Shown piece after piece: positions 63,112 to 64,000 of a stretch of 64,000 nucleotides of DNA (position 1 is its first letter; every line of letters begins with the position of its first letter). The translations under genes were made by a program, and so were the position numbers. This DNA is from Nitrosomonas sp. Is79A3 (lineage in GTDB: Bacteria; Pseudomonadota; Gammaproteobacteria; Burkholderiales; Nitrosomonadaceae): contig NC_015731.1 in the NCBI RefSeq assembly GCF_000219585.1, positions 1,922,001 to 1,986,000 of the forward strand. The letters are read 5' to 3'. Under the pieces are notes generated by a model. The model was not told the DNA's origin, did no database searches, and worked only from the letters and a program-made list of their open reading frames with translations.

Positions 63112-64000
63112 ATGCCAATGAGCTCTAATATCCCTGATATTGCCTCAGCTTCTATTTCTGAAACGCTCAAAGCGCTTGATATAAATCCAGAAATAGGCCT
63201 CACACACGTTGAAGTGGATAACCGTAGGAAGGAACATGGCTACAACGAAGTAGCTGAACAAAAAAAGCATCCGGTCCTCATGTTTATCGGGAAATTCTGG
63301 GGGGTGTCGGCGTGGATGCTGGAATTGATTATGATTTTGTCGGCAATTCTGGGTAAATTCTCTGATTTGGTTATAGTGAGCGCATTGCTGGTAGTCAATG
63401 CTGTATTGAGCTTTTTACAGGAACGGCGGGCTGCCGGTGTCGTTGAAACATTGCGTAAACGCTTGCAAGTAAGCGCGCGGGTACTGCGCGAGGGAAGCTG
63501 GCAAGTCTGCCCCGCTCGCGAACTGGTTCCAGGCGACATCATCCGAATGCGCCCCGGCGATATCATTCCGGCGGATATAAAACTCTTCGCTGGAGAATTG
63601 AATGTAGACCAATCGGCTCTGACCGGTGAATCACAGGATGTCGACAAGGTTCTGGGCGAAGTGGTGTCATCGGGATCTGTCGTTCGTCATGGCGAAGGCA
63701 ACGGCGTGGTTATCCTGACTGGAGCAAAAACCTACTTCGGCCGCACCACTGAACTGGTGCAGCAAGCACGACCGAAACTCCACATCGAAGCCGTAGTGGC
63801 TAAGGTGGTTCGCTGGCTTTTCGTTATTGTTGGCGCACTGGTGAGCCTGGTGATCGTCATATCGCTAATCCGCGGCACGCCGCTTCTTGAAATGATTCCA
63901 CTTATGCTCGTCCTATTGATGAGTGCTGTGCCGGTTGCTTTGCCTGTCATGTTTACAGTTAGCATGGCCATCGGATCGAAAGAGTTAGCGAAGCGCGGTG
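63112..64000 (+). CDS. Plasma-membrane proton-efflux P-type ATPase (5' part, runs off window)
   Basis: An open frame from ATG 63112 to the window end gives 296 residues of a type IIIA H+-ATPase. Cation_ATPase_N region (TLKALDINPEIGLTHVEVDN, R-x-x-x-G-Y-N-E-V), first helices (VSAWMLELIMILSAILGKFS, DLVIVSALLVVNAVLSFLQE), actuator domain with SALTGES, then helices 3 and 4 ending LLMSAVPVALPVMFTVSMAI. The phosphorylation motif DKTGT lies beyond the window. It starts 32 bp after the sigma-54 activator, so the two may be cotranscribed. Confidence 0.93.
   Translation, partial: MPMSSNIPDIASASISETLKALDINPEIGLTHVEVDNRRKEHGYNEVAEQKKHPVLMFIGKFWGVSAWMLELIMILSAILGKFSDLVIVSALLVVNAVLSFLQERRAAGVVETLRKRLQVSARVLREGSWQVCPARELVPGDIIRMRPGDIIPADIKLFAGELNVDQSALTGESQDVDKVLGEVVSSGSVVRHGEGNGVVILTGAKTYFGRTTELVQQARPKLHIEAVVAKVVRWLFVIVGALVSLVIVISLIRGTPLLEMIPLMLVLLMSAVPVALPVMFTVSMAIGSKELAKRG

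Overview
The window reads as the chromosome of a betaproteobacterium, most likely a Nitrosomonas-type ammonia oxidiser. This is inferred from the smc-zipA pair, the ZapB-like/zapA/6S RNA cluster, a PEP-CTERM exported protein, moderate-to-low GC and a heavy load of IS elements. No 16S rRNA or ammonia-oxidation gene is present to prove it.

Layout. (1) 1-12.4 kb is a conserved housekeeping block: M17 aminopeptidase, MltD-like lytic transglycosylase, QueF, SMC, ZipA, a CDGSH Fe-S protein, a ZapB-like protein, ZapA, 6S RNA with a terminator, a HAD hydrolase, a thioredoxin-like protein, an EVE protein and a TauE/SafE exporter. (2) 12.4-30 kb is accessory and badly scarred. It holds a diguanylate cyclase, a quinone oxidoreductase-like enzyme, two 1525-bp IS5-type copies in opposite orientation, a perfect pair of 94-bp MITEs, dispersed repeats, remnants of ISL3, IS3, IS110, ISNCY, IS200 and IS630 transposases, and a GC-rich glycosyltransferase/sulfotransferase pair. 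Between them lies a c-di-GMP-I riboswitch ahead of an exported glycosidase-like protein. (3) 30-35.7 kb holds a PEP-CTERM protein, a lipoprotein, a YbhB-like protein, a nitroreductase, ArfB, a DUF1415 protein and an SrkA-like kinase. (4) 35.8-42.7 kb is a compact integrated island: tyrosine integrase, AlpA-like regulator, DUF3987 primase/helicase-like protein, overlapping small ORFs and one membrane-anchored cargo gene, with a tRNA-3'-end-like 14-mer beside the integrase. (5) 44.8-58.9 kb is bounded by two nearly identical inverted IS3-family copies. It carries a three-module glycosyltransferase fusion, a methyltransferase, a monohaem cytochrome-porin fusion of Cyc2-like layout with a divergent winged-helix-like regulator, and a HupE/UreJ-type gene whose signal peptide has been split by an IS5-type element. 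(6) 56-64 kb holds a DnaA-box cluster, an IS256 element broken by IS3, a DUF1917-like protein, the N-terminal stub of an MmeI-like restriction-modification enzyme, an FmdB protein, a beta-carbonic anhydrase, a sigma-54 activator behind a perfect 29-bp palindrome, and the 5' part of a proton P-type ATPase that runs off the window.

Working together: cell division and chromosome genes cluster at the left. Surface-polysaccharide genes recur (PEP-CTERM protein, sulfotransferase, GT4, GT2-GtrA-GT39 fusion), and c-di-GMP could link the cyclase to the riboswitch-controlled exported protein. I see no CRISPR array, rRNA or intact tRNA.
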